From Limnochorda sp. LNt (GTDB taxonomy: Bacteria; Bacillota; Limnochordia; Limnochordales; Geochordaceae): a stretch of DNA of 64,000 bases. The first letter of the stretch is position 1. Each line of letters begins with the position of its first letter. The position numbers and the translations under genes are program-made. Location of the stretch: contig NZ_CP141614.1 of the NCBI RefSeq assembly GCF_035593265.1, forward strand, positions 186,001 to 250,000. Reading direction: 5' to 3'. This document shows positions 46,206-55,702 of this stretch, piece by piece. Under the pieces are notes generated by a model, which did not search any database, was not told where the DNA came from, and saw nothing but the letters and a program-made list of their open reading frames with translations.

Positions 46206-46982
46206 ATGCTGCGGCCCAAGGTCGAGGCCATCGTGGCCCTCTTCCAGGAGGACGGGCTCCGCACGCCGCTCGCCGCGGTGGTCGAGACCGTGCTGCTCCT
46301 GGTGGGCCCCGGTGCCACCTTCCTGACGGGCCGACGGGGCCGGCTCATGGCCGTCGCCCTCTCGCCGGGGGTCTCCCCCCACCCGCTGGACGCGCAGGCG
46401 CTCGAGGCCGGCACGCTGCCCGACCACCTGGCCGCTGCCTTCCTGCGGATCGATGCTCCCATCGCCGGCCCCGAGGCCGACGCGGTCGTCGGGGTCTCCC
46501 ACAGCGCGGTGCTGCCGGTGCGGGTCGCGGGCCGGCGGCTCGGCACCCTGCTGATGATACGGCCCCGCGCACCCTTCGATGAGGAGGACCTGGTCGTGGG
46601 CCAGGTCGCCGCCCTGGGCGCGGGGCTCGTCGTAGGCGCGGCCGTCAGCGAGGAGGGCGGCCAGGCCGAAGAGCGCCAGCGTGCCCGCATCGCCGTCCGG
46701 AGCCTCTCTTACTCGGAGGCGGTGGCGGTGCATCGCCTCCTGGACGCGCTGGAAGGCGACGAGGGGCTGCTGGTGACGAGCCGGATCGCCGATCAGGCCG
46801 GCATCACGCGCTCCATCGTCGTCAACGCGTTGCGCAAGCTGGCCTCCGCCAGCGTCATCGAGGCCCGTTCCCTGGGCGCCAAGGGTACGTATCTGCGAGT
46901 GCTCAACCGCGAGCTCCGCCGGGAACTGAGTCGCCAGCGCCTGCCCCACTTCGCCGCTCACGGGATGCACCGCCGGACTTGA
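46206..46982 (+). CDS. codY: GTP-sensing transcriptional repressor CodY
   Basis: 258 aa (B. subtilis 259). The N-terminal GAF domain (~1-150) binds branched-chain amino acids. The C-terminal winged helix (~185-245) has LLVTSRIADQAGITRSIVVNALRKL and SLGAKGTYLRVLN, which are nearly invariant in CodY. It represses nutrient-scavenging and sporulation genes when GTP and BCAA are high. A basic tail follows. Its last 80 nt overlap the antisense dinB 3' end. No hslUV/clpQY operon precedes it as in Bacillus. Confidence 0.93.
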   Translation: MLRPKVEAIVALFQEDGLRTPLAAVVETVLLLVGPGATFLTGRRGRLMAVALSPGVSPHPLDAQALEAGTLPDHLAAAFLRIDAPIAGPEADAVVGVSHSAVLPVRVAGRRLGTLLMIRPRAPFDEEDLVVGQVAALGAGLVVGAAVSEEGGQAEERQRARIAVRSLSYSEAVAVHRLLDALEGDEGLLVTSRIADQAGITRSIVVNALRKLASASVIEARSLGAKGTYLRVLNRELRRELSRQRLPHFAAHGMHRRT

Positions 46983-48162
46983 AGAGGCGCCCCCGCACCA
47001 CAACGGGCCGCCGGTAACGGGCGTTGATGGCGTCCACCAGCCGGTCGACCTCGTCGGGCTCTCGACGGCCGGCGTCGTCCCAAAGCTGCCCTTGCTCCAG
47101 CCGGGTCAGCGACTCCACCCCCACCCCGAGGAGCCTGAAGCCGCCCGGCCTCGGGGGCAGGCGCCGCAGCAGCCGGCGCGCCGTCTCCAGGAGCGTGGCG
47201 TCGTCGGCCGCGGGGCGGCCCAGCGTCGTGCGTCGGGTCACCGTCACGAAGTCGGGATAGCGGGCCTTGAGTACCACGGCCTGGGCCCACCACCCCTCGG
47301 CCCTCAGCCGGCGGCCCACCTCCGCGCACAGCTCCGTCAGCCGGGCCACGACCTGGTCCGCGCGCTCGACATCGTGCTCGAAGGTCTGCTCGGCGCTGAT
47401 GGAGCGGGCCTCCTGCCGTGGCTGGACGGGGCGCAGGTCGATGCCGTGGGCGAACTCGTACAGCACCTGCCCCAGCCGCCCCAGGTGGGAGCCGAGGAAC
47501 GATCGAGACCGTGCCCGCAGATCGGCCACCGTGGTGATGCCCAGTCGACGCAGGCGCTCGCCGGTGCGAGGCCCGACGCCCGGCAGGCGCTCGACGGGCA
47601 ACGGCGCCAGGACGCGGTCGACGTCGCCGGGCTCGATCACCATGAGCCCGTCGGGCTTGGATAGCTCGGAGGCCAGCTTGGCCAGCAGCTTGTTGGGGGC
47701 GATGCCCACCGTGGCGGTGAGGCGCTGGGCCGTGACGATGCGCTCCTTGATGGCTCGCCCCAGGGCCTCCAGGCTGGGGAAGCGGGCCCGGTCGGCCGTC
47801 ATGTCGAGGTAGGCCTCGTCGATGGAGACGGGCTCCACGAGGGGGCTGAACTCGTGGAGGATCGCCAAGACCGCCTCCGAGACCTCCCGGTAGAGGCCGT
47901 GGCGGGCCGGGATGAAGATGCCGTGCGGGCAGAGCGCGACCGCCCGCCGGATGGGCATGGCCGACCGCACGCCGTACCGGCGAGCCTCGTACGAGGCCGT
48001 GGCGACCACGCCGCGCCGGCTCTCCCGGCTCCCTCCCACGATGACGGGCTTGCCAGCCAGCTCGGGACGCTCCCGGACCTCGACCGCCGCGAAGAACGCG
48101 TCCATGTCGACGTGCACGATCACGCGTTGGCCGGTGCGCCGGTCGGCCGGGCTGGCGATCAT
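46903..48162 (-). CDS. dinB: DNA polymerase IV (Y family)
   Basis: 419 aa lesion-bypass polymerase. Palm catalytic motifs are HVDMDAFFAAVE and SIDEAYLDMT. ESRRGVVATASYEARRYGV is the fingers segment, the thumb holds the GVGPRTGERLRRLGI helix-hairpin-helix, and the little-finger domain follows. The final ~25 residues (Gly/Ala/Arg-rich) lie in the overlap with codY and look unconserved. The beta-clamp motif is perhaps GRLF. The ATG at 48162 has GGGGGT 9 nt upstream. Divergent from hflX. Confidence 0.92.
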   Translation of the reverse strand: MIASPADRRTGQRVIVHVDMDAFFAAVEVRERPELAGKPVIVGGSRESRRGVVATASYEARRYGVRSAMPIRRAVALCPHGIFIPARHGLYREVSEAVLAILHEFSPLVEPVSIDEAYLDMTADRARFPSLEALGRAIKERIVTAQRLTATVGIAPNKLLAKLASELSKPDGLMVIEPGDVDRVLAPLPVERLPGVGPRTGERLRRLGITTVADLRARSRSFLGSHLGRLGQVLYEFAHGIDLRPVQPRQEARSISAEQTFEHDVERADQVVARLTELCAEVGRRLRAEGWWAQAVVLKARYPDFVTVTRRTTLGRPAADDATLLETARRLLRRLPPRPGGFRLLGVGVESLTRLEQGQLWDDAGRREPDEVDRLVDAINARYRRPVVVRGRLFKSGGASRERRSGAGAGDSVPGGARG

Positions 48163-48179
48163 GCGTTCGCTACCCCCGA

Positions 48180-48188
48180 TGCTATAAT
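48180..48188 (+). promoter_or_regulatory. extended -10 promoter of the hflX-DUF1385-prfA operon
   Basis: TGCTATAAT (48180-48188) is a perfect extended -10, 32 nt before the hflX ATG. No -35 is evident. Confidence 0.65.
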
Positions 48189-48219
48189 GAGCCCGAGATC
48201 CGTCGGGCGGCAAGGGGAG

Positions 48220-49614
48220 ATGGTCCACATCGAGCGAGCGCGTCCGGCTCTCTGGCCCCAGGGGCGGGCCTACTTGATAGCGTGTTCGGAGGACGAAGAT
48301 CTGACCACGTCCCTGGAGGAGCTGGCCGATCTGGCGCGGGCCGCAGGCGCCGAGGTGGTCGGCGTCATGGTGCAGCGGGAGCCCGTGCCCGACTCGGCCC
48401 TCTACTTCGGCCGGGGCAAGGCGGAGGAGCTCCAGACAGCGGCCCTGACGGCCCGCGCCACGCTGGTGGTCGCCGACGACGAACTCGCTCCCACCCAGCG
48501 ACGCAACCTGGAGCGTGTCGTGGGGCTGCCGGTGCTCGACCGCACCCAGGTGATCCTCGACATCTTCGCGCAGAGGGCGCGCTCCCGGGAGGGCAAGCTG
48601 CAAGTCGAGCTGGCCCAGCTCACCTACCTGCTGCCGCGGCTCACCGGGTGGGGGCAGACCCTCTCCCGGCTCGGCGGCGGCATCGGCACCCGAGGCCCCG
48701 GTGAGACGCGGCTCGAGTACGATCGGCGGCGCATCAAGCGGCGCATCGCGGAGCTGCGCCGTCAGATCGCCGAGGTGGCCCGGCACCGGGAGCAGCACCG
48801 CCGAGGCCGCGCGGCCCTGGAGATGCCCGTCGTGGCGCTGGTGGGTTACACCAACGCGGGCAAGTCGACGCTTCTCAACGCTCTGTCGGGATCCCAGGTC
48901 AGCGCCAAGGACCGGCCGTTCGAGACCCTGGACCCGACGGTGCGCCGGGTCTACCTGGCCGAGGGTTCCCACTGCCTGATGACCGACACGGTGGGTTTCA
49001 TCAAGAAGCTGCCGGCGCACCTGGTCGCGGCGTTTCGGGCCACCCTGGAGGAGGTGACCCGGGCCGACTTGCTGGTGCACGTGGTCGACGCGAGCCGCCC
49101 CGACGTGGAGCGTCAGATGCAGGCCGTCTTCGAGACGCTGGAGGAGATCGGCGCGGCGACCCGGCCCGTCGTGCTGGTCTTCAACAAGATCGACCGGGCC
49201 GAGGGGGCCTCCCTGCGCGCGTTGCTCGACCGGTACCCGCAGGCCATCCCCGTCTCCGCCCTCTACCGTACCAACCTGGATCGGCTGCGGGAGGCCATCT
49301 CGGAGGCCTTGCGCGCCGAGGAGGAGGTGCTCGAGCTGGTCATCCCGTATTCGGAGTCGCGGCTGTTGTCCCTGCTCTACCGACGGGGCCGGGTCATCGA
49401 GCAGGCCTACCTCGACGACGCGATCCGGGTACGGGTGGCACTGCCCGAGAGCTTTGCGGGTCGGCTGGCCGCCTACGAGCCGGCCGTGACGGCGACGGGC
49501 CTGGCGGTGCCGGCGAGGCGGCGGGCCGGCGCCGCGGGGAGCCGGTCCGCGTGGCGTCGGGCATACTTCACCGGGGCGGATGCCGGCCGACCCGACGAGG
49601 TGCATGGGGCATGA
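48220..49614 (+). CDS. hflX: GTPase HflX
   Basis: 464 aa ribosome-splitting heat-shock GTPase. The N-terminal HflX domain (~1-195) has YFGRGKAEEL, the QVELAQLTYLLPRLTGWG glycine-rich linker and GPGETRLEYDRR. The G domain has G1 GYTNAGKST (~208-216), G3 DTVGFIKKLP and G4 NKID. The C-terminal domain ends with a basic, low-complexity tail of ~35 residues. The ATG at 48220 directly follows AAGGGGAG, a short spacing. In-frame starts further up fall in the promoter. The stop overlaps the next start (ATGA). Confidence 0.94.
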   Translation: MVHIERARPALWPQGRAYLIACSEDEDLTTSLEELADLARAAGAEVVGVMVQREPVPDSALYFGRGKAEELQTAALTARATLVVADDELAPTQRRNLERVVGLPVLDRTQVILDIFAQRARSREGKLQVELAQLTYLLPRLTGWGQTLSRLGGGIGTRGPGETRLEYDRRRIKRRIAELRRQIAEVARHREQHRRGRAALEMPVVALVGYTNAGKSTLLNALSGSQVSAKDRPFETLDPTVRRVYLAEGSHCLMTDTVGFIKKLPAHLVAAFRATLEEVTRADLLVHVVDASRPDVERQMQAVFETLEEIGAATRPVVLVFNKIDRAEGASLRALLDRYPQAIPVSALYRTNLDRLREAISEALRAEEEVLELVIPYSESRLLSLLYRRGRVIEQAYLDDAIRVRVALPESFAGRLAAYEPAVTATGLAVPARRRAGAAGSRSAWRRAYFTGADAGRPDEVHGA

Positions 49615-50579
49615 GCGACCGCTTCTACTACGGTGGGCAAGCCGTGCTCGAAGGGGTCATGATGCGAGGCCGCAACGGCTATGCGGTGGCGACCCGCTCG
49701 ACCTCGTGCGGCATCCAGGTGTCGCGTCACCCGGGCGAGCCTTGGGTGCGGCGGGCCCGTCCCCTGGGCTGGCCCATGGTACGGGGCGTCGTGGCCATGG
49801 CCGAGGCGCTGGTCATCGGCTATCGGGCCCTCAACGCGTCGGCGGATCGTCTCCTGGCCGAGGAGGCCGAGCTCGGGGGCTCTCCCCCGGGCAAGACGTC
49901 GGCGTCCGTCAGGCTGATGGAGGCGGCCAGCCTCGTGCTGGGCATCGCCCTGGCGGTCGGCCTCTTCGTGCTCCTGCCGGCGGCGGCGGCGCGCTGGCTG
50001 CAGCCCCACGTATCATCCTCCCTGGCCCTCAACCTGGCCGAGGGCGCCATCAAGGCCGGGCTGTTCGTAGCGTATGTGTGGGCCATCGGCTTCTTGCCGG
50101 ACATGGCTCGGGTCTTTGCGTACCATGGGGCGGAGCATAAGGCCATCAACTGCTACGAGGCAGGCTGGCCCCTGGACGTGGCGCACGTGCGGCGTGCCAG
50201 CCGCATCCATCCCCGATGCGGCACCAACTTCCTCTTCCTGGTGGTCCTGGTGAGTGTCGTGGTCTTCTCCGTGGTGACGAGCTTCACCGGGCATCCCCCG
50301 TTGCTGGAGCGGGTGGCCGTCCATCTGCTGATCCTGCCGCTCGTGGCGGGGGCGGCCTACGAGCTGATCCGGGCGGCGGGGCGCCCCTCGGCGCCTTGGT
50401 GGGTGCGGGGCCTGGCGAGGCCCGGCATGTGGCTGCAGCGGTTGACCACCCGCGAGCCCGACGACGCCCAGGTGGAGGTGGCCATCGCCGCACTCGAGGC
50501 GGTGCTGGAGCGCGACGGGGTGTCGCCGCGGCCGGCCGCGTCCGAGCAGACGGCGGGCCAGCTCGCGGTGGTCGGGTGA
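49611..50579 (+). CDS. DUF1385 family membrane protein
   Basis: 322 aa. Conserved N-terminus [15 protein letters not shown], then [18 protein letters not shown], four TM helices, [14 protein letters not shown] and [13 protein letters not shown]. Family function is unknown; in Firmicutes it commonly lies near prfA, as here. Translationally coupled to hflX, and 4 nt before the prfA start. Confidence 0.92.
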   Translation: MSDRFYYGGQAVLEGVMMRGRNGYAVATRSTSCGIQVSRHPGEPWVRRARPLGWPMVRGVVAMAEALVIGYRALNASADRLLAEEAELGGSPPGKTSASVRLMEAASLVLGIALAVGLFVLLPAAAARWLQPHVSSSLALNLAEGAIKAGLFVAYVWAIGFLPDMARVFAYHGAEHKAINCYEAGWPLDVAHVRRASRIHPRCGTNFLFLVVLVSVVVFSVVTSFTGHPPLLERVAVHLLILPLVAGAAYELIRAAGRPSAPWWVRGLARPGMWLQRLTTREPDDAQVEVAIAALEAVLERDGVSPRPAASEQTAGQLAVVG

Positions 50580-50583
50580 GAGC

Positions 50584-51681
50584 ATGTTGCCTTCGCACGC
50601 CGATCTGGAGCGACGGCTGGCGGCCGTCGAGGAGCGATACGACGAGCTGACCCGGCGACTGGCCGACCCCGGTCTGGCCTCGGACCCGGCGGAGTTGCGC
50701 AAGGTGGCCCAGGCCCATGCCCGCACGGGCGAGATCGTCGAAAGCTGGCGGGAGTACCGGAGGGTGAGGGAGGCCATCCGGGAGACGCGATCTCTCCTGG
50801 AGGAAGGCCCGGTCGACGGCGAGCTGCGGGAGCTGGCCGAGGCCGAGATCGAGGCCCTGGAGCGCCGGCGTGAGGAGATCGAGCGGCAGCTGTGGATCAT
50901 GCTGCTACCCCGCGACCCCCACGACGACCGCAGCGTCATCGTGGAGATACGGGCCGGCACAGGGGGCGAGGAGGCCGCGCTCTTCGCGGCCGACCTCTTC
51001 AGGATGTACACCCGCTACGCCGAGCGACGAGGCTGGAGGACCGAGCTCATCGCCGCCAATCCCACCGAGCTGGGGGGATTCAAGGAGGTGGTCTTCTCCG
51101 TCACGGGGGAGGGCGCCTTCAGCCGGCTCAAGTACGAGCGGGGCGTCCACCGGGTCCAGCGGGTCCCGGTGACGGAGGCGTCGGGTCGCATCCACACCTC
51201 CACCGCCACCGTGGCGGTCCTGCCCGAGCCAGAGGAGGTGGAGGTGCAGATCCGGCCCGAGGAGCTCGAGATCGACGTCTTCCGCGCCAGCGGCCACGGC
51301 GGCCAGCACGTCAACACCACCGACTCGGCGGTGCGTATCACCCACAAGCCGACCGGCATCGTCGTCACGTGCCAGGACGAGCGCTCCCAGCTCAAGAACC
51401 GTGAGCGTGCCATGAAGGTGCTGCGGGCCCGGCTCTACGACATGATGCTCCGGGATCAGGAGCAGCGCCTGGCGCGGGAGCGGCGCTCCCAGGTCGGCAC
51501 GGGGGAGCGCAGCGAGCGCATCCGCACCTACAACTTCCCGCAAAACCGCGTGACCGACCACCGCATCGGGCTCACGGTGCACCGCCTGGATGCGGTGCTG
51601 CAAGAGGGCGACCTGGACGAGTTCATCGACGCCCTCATCCTCGACGAGCAGTCGCAGCGCCTGGCCGCCATGCAGGTATGA
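50584..51681 (+). CDS. prfA: peptide chain release factor 1
   Basis: 365 aa. It terminates translation at UAA and UAG. Catalytic GGQ lies in [13 protein letters not shown] (~residue 240). The PxT codon-recognition region is in [13 protein letters not shown] and neighbours, and [17 protein letters not shown] is typical of RF1. The Gln of GGQ is the substrate of PrmC, encoded 18 nt downstream. Confidence 0.97.
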   Translation: MLPSHADLERRLAAVEERYDELTRRLADPGLASDPAELRKVAQAHARTGEIVESWREYRRVREAIRETRSLLEEGPVDGELRELAEAEIEALERRREEIERQLWIMLLPRDPHDDRSVIVEIRAGTGGEEAALFAADLFRMYTRYAERRGWRTELIAANPTELGGFKEVVFSVTGEGAFSRLKYERGVHRVQRVPVTEASGRIHTSTATVAVLPEPEEVEVQIRPEELEIDVFRASGHGGQHVNTTDSAVRITHKPTGIVVTCQDERSQLKNRERAMKVLRARLYDMMLRDQEQRLARERRSQVGTGERSERIRTYNFPQNRVTDHRIGLTVHRLDAVLQEGDLDEFIDALILDEQSQRLAAMQV

Positions 51682-51699
51682 GGGGCGGGGGGCTCCCGC

Positions 51700-52665
51700 A
51701 TGAGAGGCGCCACCGACCGTGCCCCCCGCGTCGCCGTCGACTTCTTGCGGCTGGCCGAGCCCTACCTGGCCCGGCACGGCTGCCCCAGCCCGCGGCTGGA
51801 TGCCGAGGTGCTGCTGGCCCACGTGCTGGGCACCTCCCGCCTCGAGCTGTACACCCGCCTCGATCAGCCCCTGGAGCCCGACGAGGTCGACGCCTACCGG
51901 GAGGCGCTGCGCCGGCGGGCCAATCGGGAGCCCGTGGCCTACATCGTGGGCTACCGCGAGTTTTACGGGCTGCGCTTCGGGGTGGATCGGGCGGTGCTGG
52001 TGCCTCGCCCCGAGACCGAGTACCTGGTGGAGCTGGCGTTGCGAGCGTGGCAGGGGCGGGAGGGTGCCGGGAGCGGCGCCCGCGCCGGAGGGGCGCGCTT
52101 CGTCGACGTGGGCACCGGCAGCGGTGCCCTGGCGGTGACGCTGACGGCGAGGGTCGCCGACTGGGAGGGCATCGGGAGCGACGTCTCCCCGGCGGCACTG
52201 GCCTGCGCTCGCGACAACGCCCGCCGTCACCAGCTCCTCGACCGGCTCGCCTGGGTGCGGGGCGACGCCCTGTCCTGGGCGGGCGACGAGACCTTCGACC
52301 TGGTGGTCGCCAATCCGCCCTATGTCCCCACCGATACCCTGGATGGCCTCGCCCCCGAGATCCGTCGGTACGAGCCTCGCCTGGCTCTCGACGGGGGACC
52401 TGACGGGCTGTCGGTGGCGCGCCGGGTGGCAGAGGGAGCCGCTCGGGTCTTGCGCGCGGGCGGGCTGCTGGCGATGGAGCTGGGCAGCGCCGACCAGGCC
52501 CGCGATCTGGCGGCGTGGCTGAGGAGCCATGCGGCGTCCACGCTGGCACGCGTCGCGCCAGTGCGGGATCCGGTCAGCGGCACGCCGGCACTGCTGGCCC
52601 AAAGGCCTGGCACGGGGCCGCTCGCATGGCCTGCGACGCCTGCGGAGGAGTTGGCGGGGCCGTGA
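51700..52665 (+). CDS. prmC: release factor glutamine methyltransferase
   Basis: 321 aa SAM-dependent methyltransferase that N5-methylates the GGQ glutamine of release factors. The N-terminal helical domain is ~1-95. The SAM motif is DVGTGSGALAVTL, the catalytic NPPY is near residue 205, and PRPETEYLVE precedes motif I. The C-terminal ~35 residues are longer than usual. GTGA overlap with sua5. Confidence 0.95.
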   Translation: MRGATDRAPRVAVDFLRLAEPYLARHGCPSPRLDAEVLLAHVLGTSRLELYTRLDQPLEPDEVDAYREALRRRANREPVAYIVGYREFYGLRFGVDRAVLVPRPETEYLVELALRAWQGREGAGSGARAGGARFVDVGTGSGALAVTLTARVADWEGIGSDVSPAALACARDNARRHQLLDRLAWVRGDALSWAGDETFDLVVANPPYVPTDTLDGLAPEIRRYEPRLALDGGPDGLSVARRVAEGAARVLRAGGLLAMELGSADQARDLAAWLRSHAASTLARVAPVRDPVSGTPALLAQRPGTGPLAWPATPAEELAGP

Positions 52666-53747
52666 GGACCCGAGTGGTCCGGGTGGATCCCGACAGGCCC
52701 GACCCGGCGGTGCTGGCCGAGGCGGGGGCGGCCATCCGGGAGGGCCAGCTCGTCGCGTTCCCCACCGAGACGGTTTACGGGCTGGGAGCTGATGCGCTCG
52801 ACGAGCGGGCGGTGCGGCGCATCTTCGAGGCCAAGGGCCGGCCGGCGGACAACCCCCTCATCGTGCACGTGGCCACTCGGGAGGACGTCCTGCGACTGGC
52901 CCACCCGGACCCCCAGGGACGCTGGGAGTCACTGGCGCGCCGATTCTGGCCGGGCCCGCTGACGCTGATCTTGCCGAGCCGCCCGGTGGTGAGCCCTGCC
53001 GTCACGGCAGGGCTCTCCACGGTGGCCGTCCGCATGCCGGCCCATCGGGTGGCCCTGGGCCTCATCGAGGCAGCGGGGCGACCCATCGCCGCGCCCAGCG
53101 CCAATCGCTCGGGGCGCCCCAGCCCGTCGACCGCCCGCCACGTCATCGAGGACCTGGCCGGCCGGATCGAGTGGATCCTCGACGGCGGGCCGACAGGGGT
53201 CGGGGTGGAGTCGACGGTGTTGGACCTGACGGGCGATCGGCCGGTGGTGCTGCGGCCCGGCGGCCTCAGCCTGGAGCAGCTGCAGGAGACGTTGGGTGAC
53301 GTGGCCCTGCACCGGCACGAGATCGATCCGGGGGAGGTGCCCCGTTCGCCCGGCTTGAAGTACCGGCACTACGCGCCGGAGGCTCCGGTGGTGGTGCTGG
53401 AGGGCACGCCCCGGGCCGTCGCCGAGGCCATCCGTCGGCGCCTCGCGGAGATCGGGCCCTCGGGGACGACCCCGCTGGGGCTCTTCGTCTCCGACGAGAC
53501 GCTGTCGCTCCTGGATGGGCAAGGGGTGCTGCCCGCTCCGGGCGTGCGGGTGAAGCGGGCAGGGGCGCGGCACGATCTGGAGGGGATCGCCCGGCGGCTC
53601 TTCGGCGCGTTGCGCGAGCTGGATCGGGCCCGCCCGGCGCTGATCCTGGCCGAGGCCGTCGACGAGCGGGGGATCGGCATCGCGGTCAACAACCGCCTCA
53701 AGAAGGCCGCTGCAGGGCGGGTGGAGCGTTGCGTCGAGCCGCCTTGA
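52662..53747 (+). CDS. tsaC: threonylcarbamoyl-AMP synthase (Sua5 type)
   Basis: 361 aa. It makes threonylcarbamoyl-AMP for t6A37 in tRNA. The YrdC domain (~1-210) has FPTETVYGLGADA, KGRPADNPLIVHV and APSANRSGRPSPST. A C-terminal Sua5 domain (~240-361) is present after the PGxxxxHY linker (SPGLKYRHYAPEAP), so this is the long form. The GTG at 52662 overlaps the prmC stop, with GGAGGAG 11 nt upstream. The 3' end overlaps an antisense zinc-ribbon gene by 50 nt. Confidence 0.94.
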   Translation: MRTRVVRVDPDRPDPAVLAEAGAAIREGQLVAFPTETVYGLGADALDERAVRRIFEAKGRPADNPLIVHVATREDVLRLAHPDPQGRWESLARRFWPGPLTLILPSRPVVSPAVTAGLSTVAVRMPAHRVALGLIEAAGRPIAAPSANRSGRPSPSTARHVIEDLAGRIEWILDGGPTGVGVESTVLDLTGDRPVVLRPGGLSLEQLQETLGDVALHRHEIDPGEVPRSPGLKYRHYAPEAPVVVLEGTPRAVAEAIRRRLAEIGPSGTTPLGLFVSDETLSLLDGQGVLPAPGVRVKRAGARHDLEGIARRLFGALRELDRARPALILAEAVDERGIGIAVNNRLKKAAAGRVERCVEPP

Positions 53748-53964
53748 TGAAGAGGCCTTCGTGTCCGGTGAACTGGCAGACGCAGCACCGGACGTCCATG
53801 GCAGGGCGATCCCCGCGGGACAGCGGCAGCAGCTCGTCGGCGGCGTAGAGCACCTGTCCGGTAGCGGGGTCCTTCTGGACCTCCTGGACGAAGTGGAAGA
53901 TGAGCTCGAATCGGCTCCGGTTGCCCTGGCAGCCGGGGCACAGGTAGGGACGCTGGTGATCCAT
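53698..53964 (-). CDS. small zinc-binding protein
   Basis: 88 aa. CPGC near the N-terminus and CCVC near residue 60 suggest one treble-clef or ribbon zinc site around a helical middle (FELIFHFVQEVQKDP). The ATG at 53964 is 11 nt from CGGGAG. Function unknown. It sits antisense within an otherwise plus-strand operon and overlaps tsaC by 50 nt, which slightly lowers confidence. Confidence 0.6.
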   Translation of the reverse strand: MDHQRPYLCPGCQGNRSRFELIFHFVQEVQKDPATGQVLYAADELLPLSRGDRPAMDVRCCVCQFTGHEGLFIKAARRNAPPALQRPS

Positions 53965-54001
53965 GACGTCGTTCACTCCCGAGCCCGATGGCGTGGATAG
54001 C

Positions 54002-54958
54002 ATGCCCCAGACGGCAGGGCGAGGCGGGGAGGCCTCGCCGGGCGGGGCCATCCTCTTCGTCTGCTCGGGCAACACGTGCCGCAGCCCGCTGGCGGCTGCT
54101 CTCTTCCGCAAGGCATGGCGCGAGAAGGGAGGTGCCGTGCCCCTCGAGGCCGAGTCGGCAGGGTTGAGCGCCCGAGACGGAGAACCGGCCAGCCAGCAGG
54201 CCCGGCAGGTAGCGCAGGAATGGGGCGTCGACCTCGCCTCGCATCGCGCACGCCTGCTGACCCGTGAGCGGCTGGTGACGGCCCGACTGGTCCTGACCAT
54301 GACGGAGGACCACAAGCGGCGGGTGCTGGCCATGGCGCCGGAGATGGCGGGGCGGGTCTATACGCTGGGGGAGTATGCGGGGTCCCCGCGCGACGTGGAG
54401 GATCCCTTCGGTCAGGAGCTCGAGCGATACCGTGCGACGGCACGCGAGCTGGAGTCGCTGACCCGTCTGGCGGCGAGCCGCCTGGAGCGGGAGAGCCGGC
54501 AGGCCAGCGGGGTCCGTGCGGTCGCCGTGGGTTGGGACCATGCCGGGCGGCTCCTGCGCGACGCGGTAGTGGAGACCCTCCGCGAGGAGGGGTGGGTCGT
54601 CGAGGAGCACGGCCCGGCCGAGGGGGGGGCGGTCGACTACCCCGACGTGGCCCTGGAGGTGGCGCGGGCGGTGGCGGCCGGACGGGTCGCCTTCGGCGTG
54701 TTGATGTGCGGCACCGGCATCGGGATGAGCATCGCCGCCAACAAGGTGCGAGGGGTGAGGGCCGCGCTCTGCCACGACCCGTACTCGGCCCGCATGGCCC
54801 GAGCCCACAACGACGCCAATCTCCTGGCCATCGGGGGCCGGGTGGTGGGGCCCGCGGTGGCCGCCGAGGTGGTGAGGGCCTTCGCCCGGGGCAGCTTCGA
54901 GGGAGGGCGTCACGCCCGCCGGGTCGACAAGATCGCGCGCATGGAGGACGGAGCGTGA
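54002..54958 (+). CDS. fusion of low-MW protein tyrosine phosphatase and ribose-5-phosphate isomerase B
   Basis: 318 aa. The N-terminal LMW-PTP (~14-165) has the P-loop CSGNTCRS (nucleophile Cys21, Arg27) and the general acid in DVEDPFG. In Firmicutes such proteins (YwlE) act on protein arginine phosphate. The C-terminal RpiB (~170-318) has [22 protein letters not shown] (Cys236) and [14 protein letters not shown] (His269), and interconverts ribose-5-P and ribulose-5-P. The two are adjacent separate genes in Bacillus and are joined in frame here without a stop. The ATG at 54002 lacks a good SD; 53963 is an alternative. Confidence 0.9.
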   Translation: MPQTAGRGGEASPGGAILFVCSGNTCRSPLAAALFRKAWREKGGAVPLEAESAGLSARDGEPASQQARQVAQEWGVDLASHRARLLTRERLVTARLVLTMTEDHKRRVLAMAPEMAGRVYTLGEYAGSPRDVEDPFGQELERYRATARELESLTRLAASRLERESRQASGVRAVAVGWDHAGRLLRDAVVETLREEGWVVEEHGPAEGGAVDYPDVALEVARAVAAGRVAFGVLMCGTGIGMSIAANKVRGVRAALCHDPYSARMARAHNDANLLAIGGRVVGPAVAAEVVRAFARGSFEGGRHARRVDKIARMEDGA

Positions 54959-54980
54959 CGAGCGGGGAGGGGGGGCCGTC

Positions 54981-55610
54981 GTGGCGGCGGTGCATGTCAT
55001 CGACCACCCATTGGTGCAGCACAAGCTGACCCTGTTGCGTGACGAGCAGACCGGCCCCAAGGAGTTTCGGGAGCTCCTCGAAGAGATCTCCATGCTGATC
55101 ACCTACGAGGCCACTCGTGACTTCCCCGTCGAAGAGGTCCCCGTCCGGACGCCGTTGGAGGAGACCCGGGGGCGGTCGCTGAGCGGCAAGAAGGTGGCCG
55201 TGGTCCCCATCCTCCGGGCAGGCCTGGGGATGGTCGGCGGGATCCTGCGGCTGGTGCCGGCGGCGAAGGTAGGGCACGTCGGCATCTATCGAGACCCCGA
55301 GAGCCTGCGGCCGGTAGAGTACTACTGCAAGCTGCCCACCGACATCGCCGACCGGGACGTCATCGTCTGCGACCCCATGCTGGCGACGGGCGGCTCGGTG
55401 GTGGAGGCGGTGCGCTACGTCAAGAACCGTGGCGGGCGCAGCATCCGGGTGATGGCCCTCATCGCCGCGCCGGAGGGGTTGCGCCATCTGGAGCGACACC
55501 ACCCGGACGTCGAGGTCTACCTGGCGGCCGTCGACGACCGCCTCGACGAGCACGGGTACATCCGGCCCGGTCTGGGCGACGCGGGCGATCGCCTCTACGG
55601 CACCCGCTGA
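54981..55610 (+). CDS. upp: uracil phosphoribosyltransferase
   Basis: 209 aa. It converts uracil and PRPP to UMP. Typical features are [34 protein letters not shown], the PRPP loop DPMLATGGS and the C-terminal [20 protein letters not shown] start. It follows the PTP-RpiB gene by 22 nt; glyA, which lies between rpiB and upp in Bacillus, is absent. Confidence 0.97.
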   Translation: MAAVHVIDHPLVQHKLTLLRDEQTGPKEFRELLEEISMLITYEATRDFPVEEVPVRTPLEETRGRSLSGKKVAVVPILRAGLGMVGGILRLVPAAKVGHVGIYRDPESLRPVEYYCKLPTDIADRDVIVCDPMLATGGSVVEAVRYVKNRGGRSIRVMALIAAPEGLRHLERHHPDVEVYLAAVDDRLDEHGYIRPGLGDAGDRLYGTR

Positions 55611-55702
55611 CCCGGCGGCGGTCGGCGGTGGCCGCCGGCCCTCGTCGGACGGGGTCGGCGGCGAGGGGGTGCAGCCGCGACGTGGAGGGGCACGTGCAGC
55701 TC

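Noticed and set aside
53761-54000. 79-codon plus-strand frame between tsaC and the PTP-RpiB gene
   Set aside because: It is antisense to the zinc-binding protein and has no motif or SD. The minus-strand frame has paired CxxC motifs and is preferred.
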